From assembly GCA_947846985.1 (NCBI GenBank), contig CANTUZ010000001.1, forward strand, positions 113,725,757 through 113,789,756: DNA of 64,000 bases. The letters are read 5' to 3'. The notes below the pieces were generated by a model. The model searched no databases, was not told where the DNA came from, and saw only the letters and a program-made list of their open reading frames with translations. Both the position numbers and the translations under genes were made by a program. Numbering within the stretch: position 1 is the first letter of the stretch; every line of letters starts with the position of its first letter. Of the stretch, positions 38,033 through 50,069 are shown one piece after another. This stretch comes from Fratercula arctica (taxonomy: Eukaryota; Chordata; Aves; Charadriiformes; Alcidae).

Positions 38033-41000
38033 AAAGACAGTCAAGGAAAACAGTCAGAGGCATTAAGACTTTCATACTTAGGAGACAAATTTTAATCCTC
38101 TTGACTTCAAAAAATTTAGTGTAACATGTAGTTTCAACATGTACATATCTTGGTTGTGCTGGTGAGCGAGTGTTACACATAAGTGACTGCGGAAAGAGAG
38201 CTTCCCTCTATGGCCCTATCTGACCTATAAAATTGCAGTATCACAAAGGGCAGAACGACAGTAGGCACAAGACCAGGTTCCCCGTGCTATAGTGCTGTCT
38301 CTTCAGGAAACCAAGTATTAAGGTAAAAACATTTTAAGGGTGAGTGAGAGTTCTACTGTACATCAGAAAGATGCTTAAAGAAAACAAAACACTGGAACTA
38401 CGGTGTACTGCAGCATCTGGATAAGGTTGAGGGCAGCGCAATTTGGAGCAGGAAGGCAGAGGGGAGAGTGCTCTGGGAGCCAGCCCACAGGGTGGAGAGA
38501 CCGAGACAGACAGGAGCAAGAACAATGATGAGGCTTCAAGGAAAGGAAAAGAAATGCCATGGCTACCAGAAAAAAAGGGGGACTGTAGTAATTACAATTA
38601 TTGGAGCTCATACCACTTGTCTGTCACATCGCAGATTTCTTACACAGCTGTAAACCACTACTTAATTTCTCTGTCTGCCATCCCTACCTGTAGAGCTGAA
38701 AGAAGAGCCTGCCTTTGTTTTACCTGGGTCTTGCATGGATAAATGTGTTAACCATGAGTGGTTCAGATTCTACCACCAAGAAGGCAGTTTTGCTGTAGCA
38801 AACCTATGCTTCTCACAGCATTAACTGCAGGCTGCAGTTCCTAAATTGTACAATTCTTCCCTTACCAGCAAATACTGGTGAACCTCACTGGCAAATGGCA
38901 CGTCCTCCCTAACTAATGGAGGATCTGCTCACTCAATGAAAGCCTTTGGTTGCTAAGGGTTAGCTTTATTCATTCACAAGGAAGATGAGTTGACACCGGG
39001 ATCAGCAGAGTTTCTGATAATCCTTTGCATTTTTTTCATGGATGGGCCAATGCACAGGATGGGGCTGCTCAGGGATGAAGCAGCCTCCTATACCAAAAGA
39101 AGTCTTTTGCGTAGGAGCTCTGCAGCAGCTGCAGCTAAAGGGATCCAAGCTTTGAACTTGATCTGTGCTTTAAATTTATGCAGTGCTCTGTATTGTAGAC
39201 ACAGAAAGATTGCATCTTTAGTGTCTTCATTTAGGCATTTCAAATGAGTATTTTTTGACCCTGACATTTCTGTCTCTCCATTCTCCTTAAGTAAAATGGG
39301 AACACATCACTTTTCCTCATACAGCGCTTTGAAAATAGATGCATTAATGATAACAAAGCTTGTAAGATACCACAAAAAAGCCCTACAGAAAACCATTGTT
39401 ATGACAAATGCTTTGTAGTCAGATCAGGATTTGGATGACACCACAAGGATAACACAGAGGCCCACTTTAAAGTGTAAAATTTTAAACTAGTATCAACTTG
39501 TTTTTAATGCCATCCATCTTGCAACTCTGCATGAGGCAAGTATATCCATAGGACAAATAATATGTGACCTCATAATTAAGAGCAATTGTAATGTTCACAC
39601 ATGAGGGAGCTTATGTAGGGTGGTGTTTAAAGAGCAAGATGAAACACAAATTGATTGCATTAAGAGTGAGAAAAACTTTGGGAAAACTTGTCCAAAATAA
39701 ATAACAATGAAGACATTACTACAGTAATAGAAGACAGAGAGAAGGAAGTACACTATAGAAGTAGGCTTTTTTGTATACTGTTAAAAAAAAAAAATTCCCC
39801 TTTCTTAGTATCTTAAAGTCTCTAGTGAAGACAAGATCCCAGGCTAAATATATTACTACTGTCAGCCAGCATAGCAGCTCCTATGTTCTACAGTTAATCA
39901 CTTTTTTCAGCAATGTGTTTTCACTGAAGTCTGCTCTTTCAGAGTACCTATTTTCCAACAAGCAATGGAAGCCATCTGGCCACTTCAGAAGTGAGAAATC
40001 AAACACATAAAAATTTAAAAATGTTGACCTTTTTGACAGAGAAGATAGTTTGTTGAAATACCAGAAAGATCTTTAATTCCTATGCAAAGAAACACTGATA
40101 TTTCTAAATGTGGAAAAGCTATTACAGAAAAGTAATTCCCTAGTTAGCTTTCACTTTTTTTCTATACCATTTCATTAGTCACTTAGGAAAACTCAAATAC
40201 CAATCAGATGTTTAACTCTTCCTAAGTTTCTAGAGGAAGCAGAATTCCCACACAGCTGCCATCCATGTTCTGCCTGTAATATGGCTAACGGGAACTTTGA
40301 TTTCTAAGGTTTCCCCATCAACTTCCACTTTCACAACACACTAATGACATAATGAAGTGAGAGAGAATAGAGAAAAATACTGAAACTCATAATATTTTAT
40401 ACATGAGAAACACTAAGAAAACATCACAATAAAGGGACTACTGAAGATATTTCAGTGACGTGCTTTACACAAGTATTACAGAGCAGGGATGCAGTCCTTT
40501 TGAAATCTTTTAATGTAGGACTTGTAATCAATCTCATCATAATCCAGCTCAGCAGACTGCTGACCCACCATCCAGGTAAGAAAACTCAGGTCCAAAGCAG
40601 GACAGCCAAATGAAACAATAACAAAATAAAATAAAATTAATAGGAAACCAAATACCGCTCCGAGTAACATGTTGATAATGTTGAAACACAAGAAGTTGCC
40701 AAACAAAACTTCTACAAGCAGTGATCCCTAATCCCAAGGCCAAATGGTTGATGGTGTTCATATCCGCACTGCCAACTACAACTAAAAACTTAAATTAGAA
40801 ATGCAAGCACATATAAAGAAATACTCTTTTTTTTTTTTTCCAAAACTATGCGGAATGCTAAAGCAGATAAGCAATTATGATGTGAACTTTTTGCTTTCTG
40901 TTTGAAGTATGAATGACATTTATTCTTCCACAGCATTTGCTTCTCATTGGCCGTGGCTTCGAATTACATTCATTACAAGTATAAGCCACCCTCCTTTCTG

Positions 41001-41218
41001 AGCAGAAGGATGTAGAGTTGCTAGGAAACAGAAAGTTAGGATCATAGTGAAAACTTTCCTGACAGCTGGAGGAAATACTTCTGATGAAGTCCAACTGGGC
41101 ATTTAAGGAACAGAATAAAAGAGACAATGGAAGTGGGAGTCTTTTCCATATTTAGTTCCTCTACATTAATAGGACATATTGTGTAGGCAAATTCCTGCAT
41201 GTTATGATAAAAACTTAC

Positions 41219-41233
41219 CTTTAAGGCAACAAG
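41219..41233 (-). CDS. Candidate 15-nt microexon
   Basis: The minus strand reads CTTTCATATTTCTCATTAG | 15 nt | GTAAGTTTTT. The acceptor pyrimidine tract and the AAAG|GTAAGT donor are both close to consensus. A 15-nt insert keeps any frame. Placed between candidate exons 42703-42850 and 27622-27719 (phase 1 on both sides) it would add five residues (A-C-C-L-K) without a stop. Microexons of 3-27 nt are typical of neuronal splicing programmes in vertebrates. It is unproven and could be a chance pairing of signals. Confidence 0.2.
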
Positions 41234-41660
41234 CTAATGAGAAATATGAAAGAGAAAAGAGCTTCCTCCCCACCCCTCCAATCAACTAAATACCACTCAC
41301 ACCCCACACAAAGTCATAACTGCAACATTTACAAACTAACAGCAAATCTTCAGATTGCAGTTTGGGAGCTCATCAGCTGAAAGTGACCACATAGGATCAG
41401 AATAGGGGTGCAATCATGGGATAGCTGTGACCAGACCTAGGAAAGGCATATCTCAGAAATATTTCAGGCAATCACAAGGACTGCTTACTATGGTATTAAG
41501 CACTCATAATATCTCATCTTTAGCATTACGCCCTTTCGTCACTGATGTTCAGCTTGAGTTAATCCAGAAAGGTGAAGACACATAGGAAAAAACCCTTTAT
41601 TACGGATATTGTGTTATGAGAACATGAGAGTTCAGAAGCTATGTTATGCAAACAGCTACC

Positions 41661-41684
41661 ATATATATATATATATACACACAC
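41661..41684. repeat. (AT)n(AC)n microsatellite
   Basis: About eight AT units passing directly into four AC units, then GTATG. An ordinary compound dinucleotide repeat. Confidence 0.95.
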
Positions 41685-42194
41685 GTATGTTTTTAAATCA
41701 ATGTTACTGGGTGTAGAAAAGTTTCATAAATGAGATTTCATCTCTGATCTACAGAGAATAACTGTTCTCAGTTTGTAATTGTGCTGCCTCTAAAGAGTTC
41801 AGGTGGTTCATTTTGTATTGAAAGACTAAGACTTTTGCTTATTTAGCCATGAGAAGTACATGTGGAAAGCAAGACCTCATACCAGAAGCAAAGCGTATGG
41901 GATAATGAGACAGAATATCTGCTCTCAAATACAACATAGGACACCCAGGGTTATAATATAACTCATTCCTTATCAGACCTCTGTGACCATTGAGTTAATT
42001 CACTTCAGGAGCAGGTGCTCACCTGAGGTTTGCTGGCATGCTAATGCAAAGAGAAACACGCTCCCTCCTTCCTATTTTGCAGTTGCTGCATATTTGGGGT
42101 TTTCCCCCACCTGCAGAGAAAGTAAAGTCCTCCTAGAGACAAGAACAACGATTCTCACATCGCTATCAGTCCATATGCAGAAGAGTTGACTTCT

Positions 42195-42210
42195 GCAGCA
42201 GCAGCAGCAG
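42195..42210. repeat. (GCA)5 trinucleotide run
   Basis: A short CAG/GCA run following GACTTCT. It gives poly-Cys in a minus-strand open frame (42072-42329) that has no other coding character. Confidence 0.9.
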
Positions 42211-42702
42211 TTGATTTGAGATCCGAAGACCAGTGTGCTGAAGGCATCCAAAAGATTTTGATTTCTGTTTTCTTGTCCCCTGTAGGAGGCACAGCTTCTT
42301 TGACCTGCTCCTTCGCTGCCCTCCAGCATGGAGTTTCAATTTAAGCCACATAGGGAGACAAGGAAACTGAAGGACAATATAGGCTAAGCCTGGGTACCTT
42401 CCCAAGGGTGTCCAAGGGCAGCTTAGCACCCAAGCCCATCCCATCCCAGTGCACTCCTGCCCCATGGCAGTTCCAGAAGGATACATCTGAATTATGTCAA
42501 AACTAGATGTTAGGGGCAGTGGAGAGGGAGACGCTACCCTCCTTTTTGCTTCTTTCCAGTAACAGTCTTGGTCACACTTCTGTTTTCATCAACCCTACAT
42601 TCACACCATCAAATTGCACAGTGATATATAACCAAAGACAACACACAGGTGAAGTATGGCTCCTTTATAATCCATATCAATCATAAGGATCAACATTAAT
42701 AC

Positions 42703-42850
42703 CTGCTGAGGGTGGATCATAAGAGAGAGACTGGTGAAACACACTTAATATATCAACAATGAAGACAGCAAGCACCAGCATCGCAGCTGGATAAGAGATC
42801 ATCATCATCTCAAGCAGGCTGTACAAATACTCAGTGTTCACTACAGAACA
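42703..42850 (-). CDS. Candidate 148-bp coding exon with a predicted transmembrane helix
   Basis: The best single exon candidate. The minus-strand acceptor AAGTGTTCTGTTTCTCTTAG is excellent, and the donor TCAGCAG|GTATTAATG is fair. One frame is open for all 49 codons, phase 0 in and phase 1 out. It starts CSVVNTEYLYSLLE, then a hydrophobic helix-like stretch MISYPAAMLVLAVFIVDIL, then SVFHQSLSYDPPSA. Its GC (about 45%) exceeds the local background, as expected for coding DNA. The upstream neighbour 42985-43050 exits in phase 0, which matches. No protein family is recognised. A pseudo-exon remains possible. Confidence 0.35.
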
Positions 42851-42984
42851 CTAAGAGAAACAGAACACTTAAATATATCTAACAAAAACATGCCATCCAG
42901 TGTTTTCCTCTGTGCCTTTCTCCACAAAACACGTTATTTAACCCACTGCAACATCATGTAGAGAATGAAGTGCCCAGCGCTTAC

Positions 42985-43050
42985 TTCCCACAGGTAAACA
43001 GACTCAGTCAAAACCATGGTTGGCAAAGTGAAGTGGGTGCAGAATAGGGA
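42985..43050 (-). CDS. Candidate 66-bp coding exon of the same unidentified gene
   Basis: The minus-strand acceptor GTGGCCTTTGTGTTTCAG is excellent and the donor GGGAA|GTAAGCG is strong. Only frame 0 is open (22 codons, SLFCTHFTLPTMVLTESVYL then WE), phase 0/0. The other two frames hit TGA near the end. It lies 134 bp upstream (in sense) of the 148-bp candidate, a plausible short avian intron, with matching phase. Unidentified. Confidence 0.3.
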
Positions 43051-46000
43051 CTGAAACACAAAGGCCACGTCTGGATTGCTTCCAAAGGGTGTGCAAAAGC
43101 TACTTTTGTATTTACAGATCTTTACAGAAAATCTCTAGTCAGGGCTCCAAGTATTTTTAACAACAGAAACTTTACAGGACATAGCTAGTTATCAGTAAGT
43201 CTAAGCATACCGCTTCTGCATGTGACCTTTACCTTGCTTTTATTCTTAGATCACCACTGCTATAATAACCCTATTAGTATTCTTTGCAAAACCTGCTAAC
43301 AGTTCAGGTAGTGACTATGTACACTTTGCAGTATTGGTCTGATCAAGAAAAAGCTGAAGTCTCCTTGGGCATTGCTATAATAAACATTCATCTTAGTGGA
43401 CAGGATGTTTTGTCAATACCTTTGTGGTACATTCTTGACTGCACTGAAATCCAATACGGCCAAGTAAAATCTGTCATTTGAAAGGCTACATAATGCCCTG
43501 CGGCGGGAGGTTGGCAAGGCTCTTCCTTTGTTCCACAAGCAAATTCCAAAGCTCCTGAAGTTTGTGAAGATTCACAACTGATACAATGACCCCTTACAGC
43601 TGATGCATCGGATGAGGTACAAAGATCAGGTTTAAAACCAATTGAAATGAATTTTGCTGATGCCAGGTCAAGGATTTGGATTTCGAGCAATGTGTTCAGA
43701 ATACATTCAGTTCAGGGTAGGTCTGCAAAGCCCCAGCTCACAAAACATTAAGTGTCTGAAGGCTGGCACTGAAATAAGTCAAAAATTGAAAGGAATATTC
43801 TAGCACATACATAAAAAAAAATAAAACCACTTTTCCCATTTTTTTCTATCTATGATGATTTTCAAAGACACACAGCATCAGCAGGCAGGTGAACAAAGGA
43901 GAAAAAGTTGAATACAGACCACCTCCACATTTTAACGCTTGCTCCCTCGTTTATCAAGATCATTTGTAGGATGCCCAGATTTTTAACGACAGGAAAGCAG
44001 CAGGTGCCTCTGCAGGGATTTATGTGACAGATAAGGTCTGCAGAGGCCCGACATGGAGACCGAGGTCTCATCTTCCCCACTCCCACCCATTTCACTGCGA
44101 GACCCGCAATGCCCCAGGGTTGCTTTCCAGTAGGGAGATGTATCATAAGTCCTGTGCCCTCTAAAGACACCTGCTGCTAAAATCGGGGACAAGGCAGCAA
44201 CTCAAAGGCTGTGGAGCCAACATCCAGACGCTGCTGCCTTGTCTGTTGATTCAAGGCACGTAGCTACTTTTCGTTTAGCACATTTAACCCTCTGCTCTTC
44301 TAAATAAATGCAAATACCCTAAACCAAAATCCTTATAGTTGCTACTTGCTGATCAAGATGTTGTGGGAAAACCATTTAATATTTTAAAATGAAGAAAAAA
44401 AAAATGCTAAAAAAGCAGTTCACAGAAAACAGAGAAAATGGAACAAGAGGATTCCTACTGTACTAAATCCTTTGTCAACCTGGGATTTCTGAACATGAAC
44501 GCTGAAAGGAAGGTTTCCATTGATTACCCCTTCTTCAGGGAACTAAATTGATGGCCTCTTCCTCAGACATCACTGTTTTGGCTCTGAAAACTAAGTCATT
44601 CCTATAAGCAATAGAAAAATCCTGGCTGAGAGGGAAAGATTTTGCAAGAAATTATCTCATTTAGTTCTGAATCACTGCCTGTAGCCAAGTGAAATTGGGG
44701 CAGAGACATTTTCAGGTGTCAAGTCAGGCACTGTAACTCAACATGTACTTTGAATAAAATCCCAGCAGGCTATTCTGGGACATTCAGATAATGGCGACTA
44801 AAAAGCATGCTTTTTTTTTTTTCATAAAATAAACCCAATCTAACTTGCTGGTCCACCAATGACAGAGTTGTTTTGCTTGCAGTCTAACAGATCCTCTAGT
44901 GCAATTGCCTGCAGGATGTCAACTAACCAAGTTTCATTCTAGAATTATAAACATTTTGTGGGTGGCTAAGGAGAGCATGGATCAAGGCCACATAACTGAC
45001 TGAAACCTCCAGGCCAATTACTGCTTGCTATTTATACTTGCTTCATGCTTAAGGTATAAAGCCTAGATTGTCCCTTCTCTACATGCATGCTCTGACCCTC
45101 CAAGATGAAATAACTTAGCAATTTTCAGGACTGCATTAACTGCTGATTAGTTGGATGCTAAGTCAATTAAGCATGCTTCATTTTCATTATCAGACATGGC
45201 TGAATACTCCATTTATTCATTAAGCAGAGTGCCAAGGTCATTATAGGTATTTTTGAATGCAGTCTTCCATAGAGTGATATAAACAGTCTTGTCTTTGTTT
45301 AGCATTTATCTCTTTTGTACATAGACTTTAAAAAAACAAAACCAAACTGGCGTTCTCAATTAGCTTGCATACCAGCCAATACTCCTCAAGCAGATGGTTC
45401 TCTTCCATTATCTTTTAGAACTCTCCCCACACTTTGTACTACTATCAATATTATAAGTATTACTGGGTTTTGGTTTATGCACGTATTTTCTAACTTTTCC
45501 AAACATCAAAACTGAACTCATTTCCATGCTAATCATTTCAATCCCTGCAAAGCACCACAGAGATAACAGACACTAGTGCTGTGCAGAAACTGAGGCACCC
45601 ACACAACAGCACACCTGGTACCAGGATAGGGGTGACCAGGGCATGGAGCCCTGGAGCCAAGGACCTCCGCAACTAAAGTGCTAACACTAGACTTTGGACT
45701 GAGGGGTCTAAGCCTTGCCTTCACTCTGCATACATTTCCTTTGAAAGCCCAGTGAAGAAAAAAAAGTCACTACATCAGGAAAACATTTCAGCCTGAGCCA
45801 TTTCTAAAATTATTTTTAATTAAAAACAAACAACCCCCCAAAAAACCCAGTCAACAGTTTTCCCCTAGGTATTAATTCAGACTAGAGTTTTAGGAAAACA
45901 GCACAAATAATAAAAACCCCAAACAATACCACTCCCTAAAAAAAAACCAACCCCCCACACCCCAAATTTCTAATTCCTTTAAAAGAAGTTTGCCAATTCC

Positions 46001-46966
46001 TACCCTGAGCCTGCTTAAACACACCAAAAGGTGCTCAACCTTAGACTTTGTGTTTTCTAGTTCACAGCAAAATGTCTCTTCAAAGATGAATATTGAAGTT
46101 TCCTAATAAAGCTATTGAAACGTGCTCAAAGAGCTATCACAGTTTTACCAAACTTCAGTACCTCTGATGGAAAATCCCTAAGCTGAAAAAGGAACCCTCC
46201 ACAGTGAACCTCTTTCTATGAAGCAATTTGGGAGCAGCTAACAGTACAAGCCTGGTGTAGCTAGTTCAGGGACTGGTGTAAAGATTTCTCCCTTCTCTGT
46301 CCACTTTCACCCATCCCTCCCACAAACCCTCTACATATGCATCCATATTCTGCATGTCACATGAAAATTCTGATATAAAATCGGTGCCTCTGCGGATAGG
46401 GACCCAGAAAGCATCTCTTGTTGTCCTTTCCCATGGTCTATAATGAAAATAAGTCTATCTGGATGGACAAAATTAATTTTATGTGAAACTTAATTTACCA
46501 GAATGCAAACAGTAACCAATGTAACCCTTGGGTAAAAGAAAAGGACGTTTGAGGGTGGTTTAATAGAAGCTGGGGACCAAAGCACTTCTAACACCATGAC
46601 CTTAAGTGGCACTGGAAGCCAGGATACATTTTGGAAGACAAATCAAGATCTGTGAACAAGATCCTCATGAGTGACCTCTGTCTGCCTCTTCGTTATCTGT
46701 ATATTAATAAAATCATGGAAGTTCATGGAGTTCTAAATCCATGACCACCAGTGATTTCATATACCAGCATGGGTCCCTTCAGCTAAAGTTTTTGATATTT
46801 GATGAGGCTGATGTTGGAGGAAACGTTGTAACGATTGCTCCACCAGTTCAATGGGATATTAAGTAAACAACAGAATAAAATGTATGTAATTATGAGGGTT
46901 GAAAATTATTCAGAAATAAAGCATGATAGCATATCAAAGTTATTTTTGCAGAACATACACCGGATA

Positions 46967-46988
46967 TATAAGATATATATATCTTATA
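46967..46988. repeat. Perfect 22-bp palindrome in an AT-rich context
   Basis: TATAAGATATATATATCTTATA equals its own reverse complement over 22 bp, with the AT repeat at its centre. It is capable of cruciform extrusion. Chance formation around an (AT)n core is the default explanation. Confidence 0.9.
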
Positions 46989-49845
46989 GCCTTGTAATTT
47001 TTGAATATTTTGCAGCTAGGATTTAATGTTTATATGTAAAGGAAATATTTTTTAAAAAAATAAGTATCTCTTCCTGTTATAGCCTAACAATTTTCAGAGA
47101 TGGCCTACTCTTCAGCAATACTTTCACTTGATATTTCAGTTAGAGGTATTACCAAGACAGAAACAGATTGAGAGTTGATTCAAGATCATCTCTATATTTG
47201 TGTTAATTATTTTTCATTTTTTGAGTTAGTCTATTCCTATAATGATGTATGGGCATGGTATTTAGCCAGAATCTTGGACAACTAGAGGTTATAGTTTTGA
47301 GCTACAAACTGACACAACGGGGGGCGTGGAATGGAGAGGCAGGGCGCAGGGAGATGTGGGGTGTAGAGCAGGAGAGAAGCAAAAAGGCAGAACATCTCAT
47401 GAATTCTGTCAGTCTCTAAACTTTCCAAGACAGGAGAGGTGATAGGACTCACACTGTTCTATCAGCTCACACTGTTCATTCTGAAATCAGGGAGACTGAC
47501 AGCTTGACACTAGATATTCTCCAGGAGGGTAAAGCCAGTTGACAAAAAGTCATAGTCTCATCTGTCTTTCACTGCTTCTCAGCTGCCCTTGTGTCAGTGT
47601 TTTATCTGGCTGCTGTTGCAGCTGTTAGATTTTTGTGATTTATAGGTACAGCATCTTCTCGTGAATTACAGAGACAAAGTGCCATCCAGTTTGTGATTTC
47701 TGTAATTTTTGTGTGCTGTCTCACAGTAAGAAAAATCTCTCCTATAATAGAATACCAGAAATAAAATTAAAAAAAAAAAGCTTTAAAATAAAAGAGAGGC
47801 AAATTCAGAGCCAGACATACTAAAATCAAGTGCATGCAGATATAAAGAGTAAATTCACATTAGCATTGGACTACACTATGACTATGTTCCTATGTGATCA
47901 GTGAAGCATACAGAGGGCAATTCAGGATGCCCCAGGAGTATAGCTCTCACCATGGACCACAGAGAGCTATAGCTCTTCATTCCAGACTTCTAATTTAGTT
48001 AAAGATGGACTCTGAGGTAGTCACACCATCCAAGTGATAAAATGAGGTCATTTACATTTGTCTGCTATTCACCTAGTATGTACCTAGCAGGCTTGAAGAA
48101 CAAAATTCAGTCCTGGCACAAACAGAACAGAATGTTAATTGAGGTCAGTAAAACATTCATTTGCTTACCGCAAGGCTGCCTTCCATTCCATGAGCATGAG
48201 GACATCATGCCGTTAAGCTCAGAAAATCCTTATCTTCTTTTAAATGCTTTTGCCACACACCTCTTCCCGTACTCGAGCAGTATGTCTCCTTTGGTTTTTC
48301 CAAGCTTGTGGAAAGGGGACTGTTGAAGGTCTAAGACTGTTCTGAGTTATATCTTTATACTTGGGAAAGTTTTTGCACAAGCACTACTCCCGCATGCCAG
48401 CCTTATCTGACTTCGTTGACATAAATAATGGGAACAGCAACTTCTACCCAAGGCCTTGGTTATACCTCACCTATCAACTTCTATGACACTAACATTTACT
48501 TCTTTCAGACATCAGGGTACACCTTGATATCACAGAATAGAGAGAAAAAAGCCACCAAATGAGAGAATTTGGATTATACTGTTTGCATTCTCACAGCAGT
48601 TGTAGAATTTTATCCTAGTGTTTCACCCTCACTGGAAATGCAAACAAAAATGAACAGAAATCCCCTATAATGAAACAGAAAACTGAACTCTTATGCCTAG
48701 CGATTCAAAATAGAAAGGAGGTGTGTCATTCCACCATACACTGAATTAGCAAGATGACTACAGGTACAGACTAAAGCTCAATCTATGTAGTTTAACCAAA
48801 AGATGAAGACAGAAGATTTGATTGCATTGCCTGTCTACCTGCAGGAAAGAATTCTGGGTAAATAAAGGGCTTTTTAATCTAATTTCCAAAGGCTAAAAAT
48901 CAAAGGCAACAGGTTAATTTTACACTGAACATGTTTACTTTAAAAAGAGAAGATAGTTATTTAGAAGATATCTGGTTTAGGGACATAGTTTTCACTCCAT
49001 AAGGTTTAAGCCAACATGAGACATGCTGTAGAAGGTGTAGGAACCACTTGACAAGTTTCCACAGCTTATTCAAGGCAGGAGGGCAAACGTGATTTGTTTC
49101 AAATATCTACACATAGTAAGAAAAGAAAAAAGCTATGAAGACTTTAGCATGAACCAAAGACAGGTCTTTCTATTCTCAGTATTCACCTTTAATTAAAAAA
49201 AAAAAACCACAAATGAAAAACACCCACGCAAAACAGCCTTCTCCTCCATATCATGTTGTCACCTATTCTTGGGACTGCTCACCAAAACACCAATATGCAG
49301 CAATATTATTTCTGTTCTCCAAAGGCAAGATTCACTTCAGTCTATTTGAAACTCTCTTATCCCAAAGACTACTCTCGCAGGGTATGGCAGGCAAAGAGGA
49401 GACTGCTAAAGCTTCCCCCAAAACATTTTTACCAAATGTTACATCTACTTTTTTTTTTTTTTTATGCTTTTTATCATAGAAGAAAGCTGGGATTTTAGTT
49501 TAGAGCACAGCACATCTTCAGGTAATGCTGGATCCTCACCCCTAAGGTCCCACTGGAAGCATAGCCCTGTATCACCAAGAGCTAGGCTATCCCAAATTAC
49601 CTCCTAGCCCACTGAAGGAAGATGCACGCTTTACCCCCAACAGGAACATTCTGTAATTGTCTGTAGCCTCAGATGGCTCAGCACCAAGGGTTTTTGGGTT
49701 CCAATAAAATCACTATCCAATCAGTCAATGCCAATCAGAGCACATCTGTGTCCATGTCTACTGGACTTCTATAATCAGGTTGTCAAAAGCAGTTGACATG
49801 TTTGGTCCTATGAGCTGCAAGATATATTTTCTCAATTAATTGCTT

Positions 49846-49868
49846 CCCCCCCACCCCACCCCACCCCA
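49846..49868 (-). other. G-quadruplex-type motif (minus strand G4 T G4 T G4 T G7)
   Basis: The plus strand is C-rich with repeated CCCCA. The minus strand reads four runs of at least four G separated by single T loops, the most stable class of predicted intramolecular quadruplex. In the minus-strand gene model it would be in an intron (RNA G4), about 130 bp downstream of the candidate exon 49998-50069. Confidence 0.85.
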
Positions 49869-49997
49869 GTGAGCTCTTTGCAAAAATACCAGATGAGTCC
49901 CTTAATGTATGCCTTTTTGCTACTTCACCACAAGCTCTCTGGTAAAATCAAGCTTGTATTTTATAAAAAAAAAAAATAACAACTGAGAAGAAATCAC

Positions 49998-50069
49998 CTG
50001 ACTTTGCCGAGAATTGCTATATAAAGTAATACCATTAGCAACAGACCGCAAGGCATACAATGTCCAAAC
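49998..50069 (-). CDS. Candidate 72-bp coding exon of the same unidentified gene
   Basis: Minus strand: acceptor TTTTCCTTCTCAG (good pyrimidine tract) and donor GTCAG|GTGATT (fair). Frame 0 (phase 0/0, 24 codons) starts VWTLYALRSVANGITLYS. A second frame is also open and reads as a hydrophobic stretch (GLLLMVLLYIAILGKV), so the frame choice rests on phase agreement with 51497-51573 upstream and 42985-43050 downstream. Unidentified. Confidence 0.25.

Larger units (their letters stand above)
37591..42702. other. Unique AT-rich DNA, no gene recognised
   Basis: Holds the G15 run, a GC-rich purine block around 38430-38530, a (GT/TA) microsatellite and the candidate microexon. Other open frames (38334-38742 both strands, 40476-40761 minus, 40858-41127 minus) were examined and not accepted as genes. 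Confidence 0.5.
43051..49997. other. Unique AT-rich DNA, no gene recognised
   Basis: If the exon chain is real this is one intron of 6.9 kb. It contains A/C-rich low-complexity sequence (45825-45965), the 22-bp palindrome at 46967 and the C-rich G4-type tract at 49846. Open frames 43388-44192 on the minus strand have no splice support or motif. Confidence 0.5.

Noticed and set aside
38725..38770. Minus-strand 46-bp block with a CCCAG|GTAAAA donor and open frame.
   Set aside because: Its length is not a multiple of three, and inserting it between the 42703 and 27622 candidates breaks the frame.
40476..40761. Minus-strand open frame with a hydrophobic part then an acidic tail (AELDYDEIDYKSYIKRF) ending in a stop; looked like a last exon.
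   Set aside because: No acceptor gives a phase compatible with the candidate exon at 42703-42850 (phase 1 leads to an immediate TGA). The same DNA has an equally good plus-strand acceptor/donor pair (40519-40575), so the signal is ambiguous.
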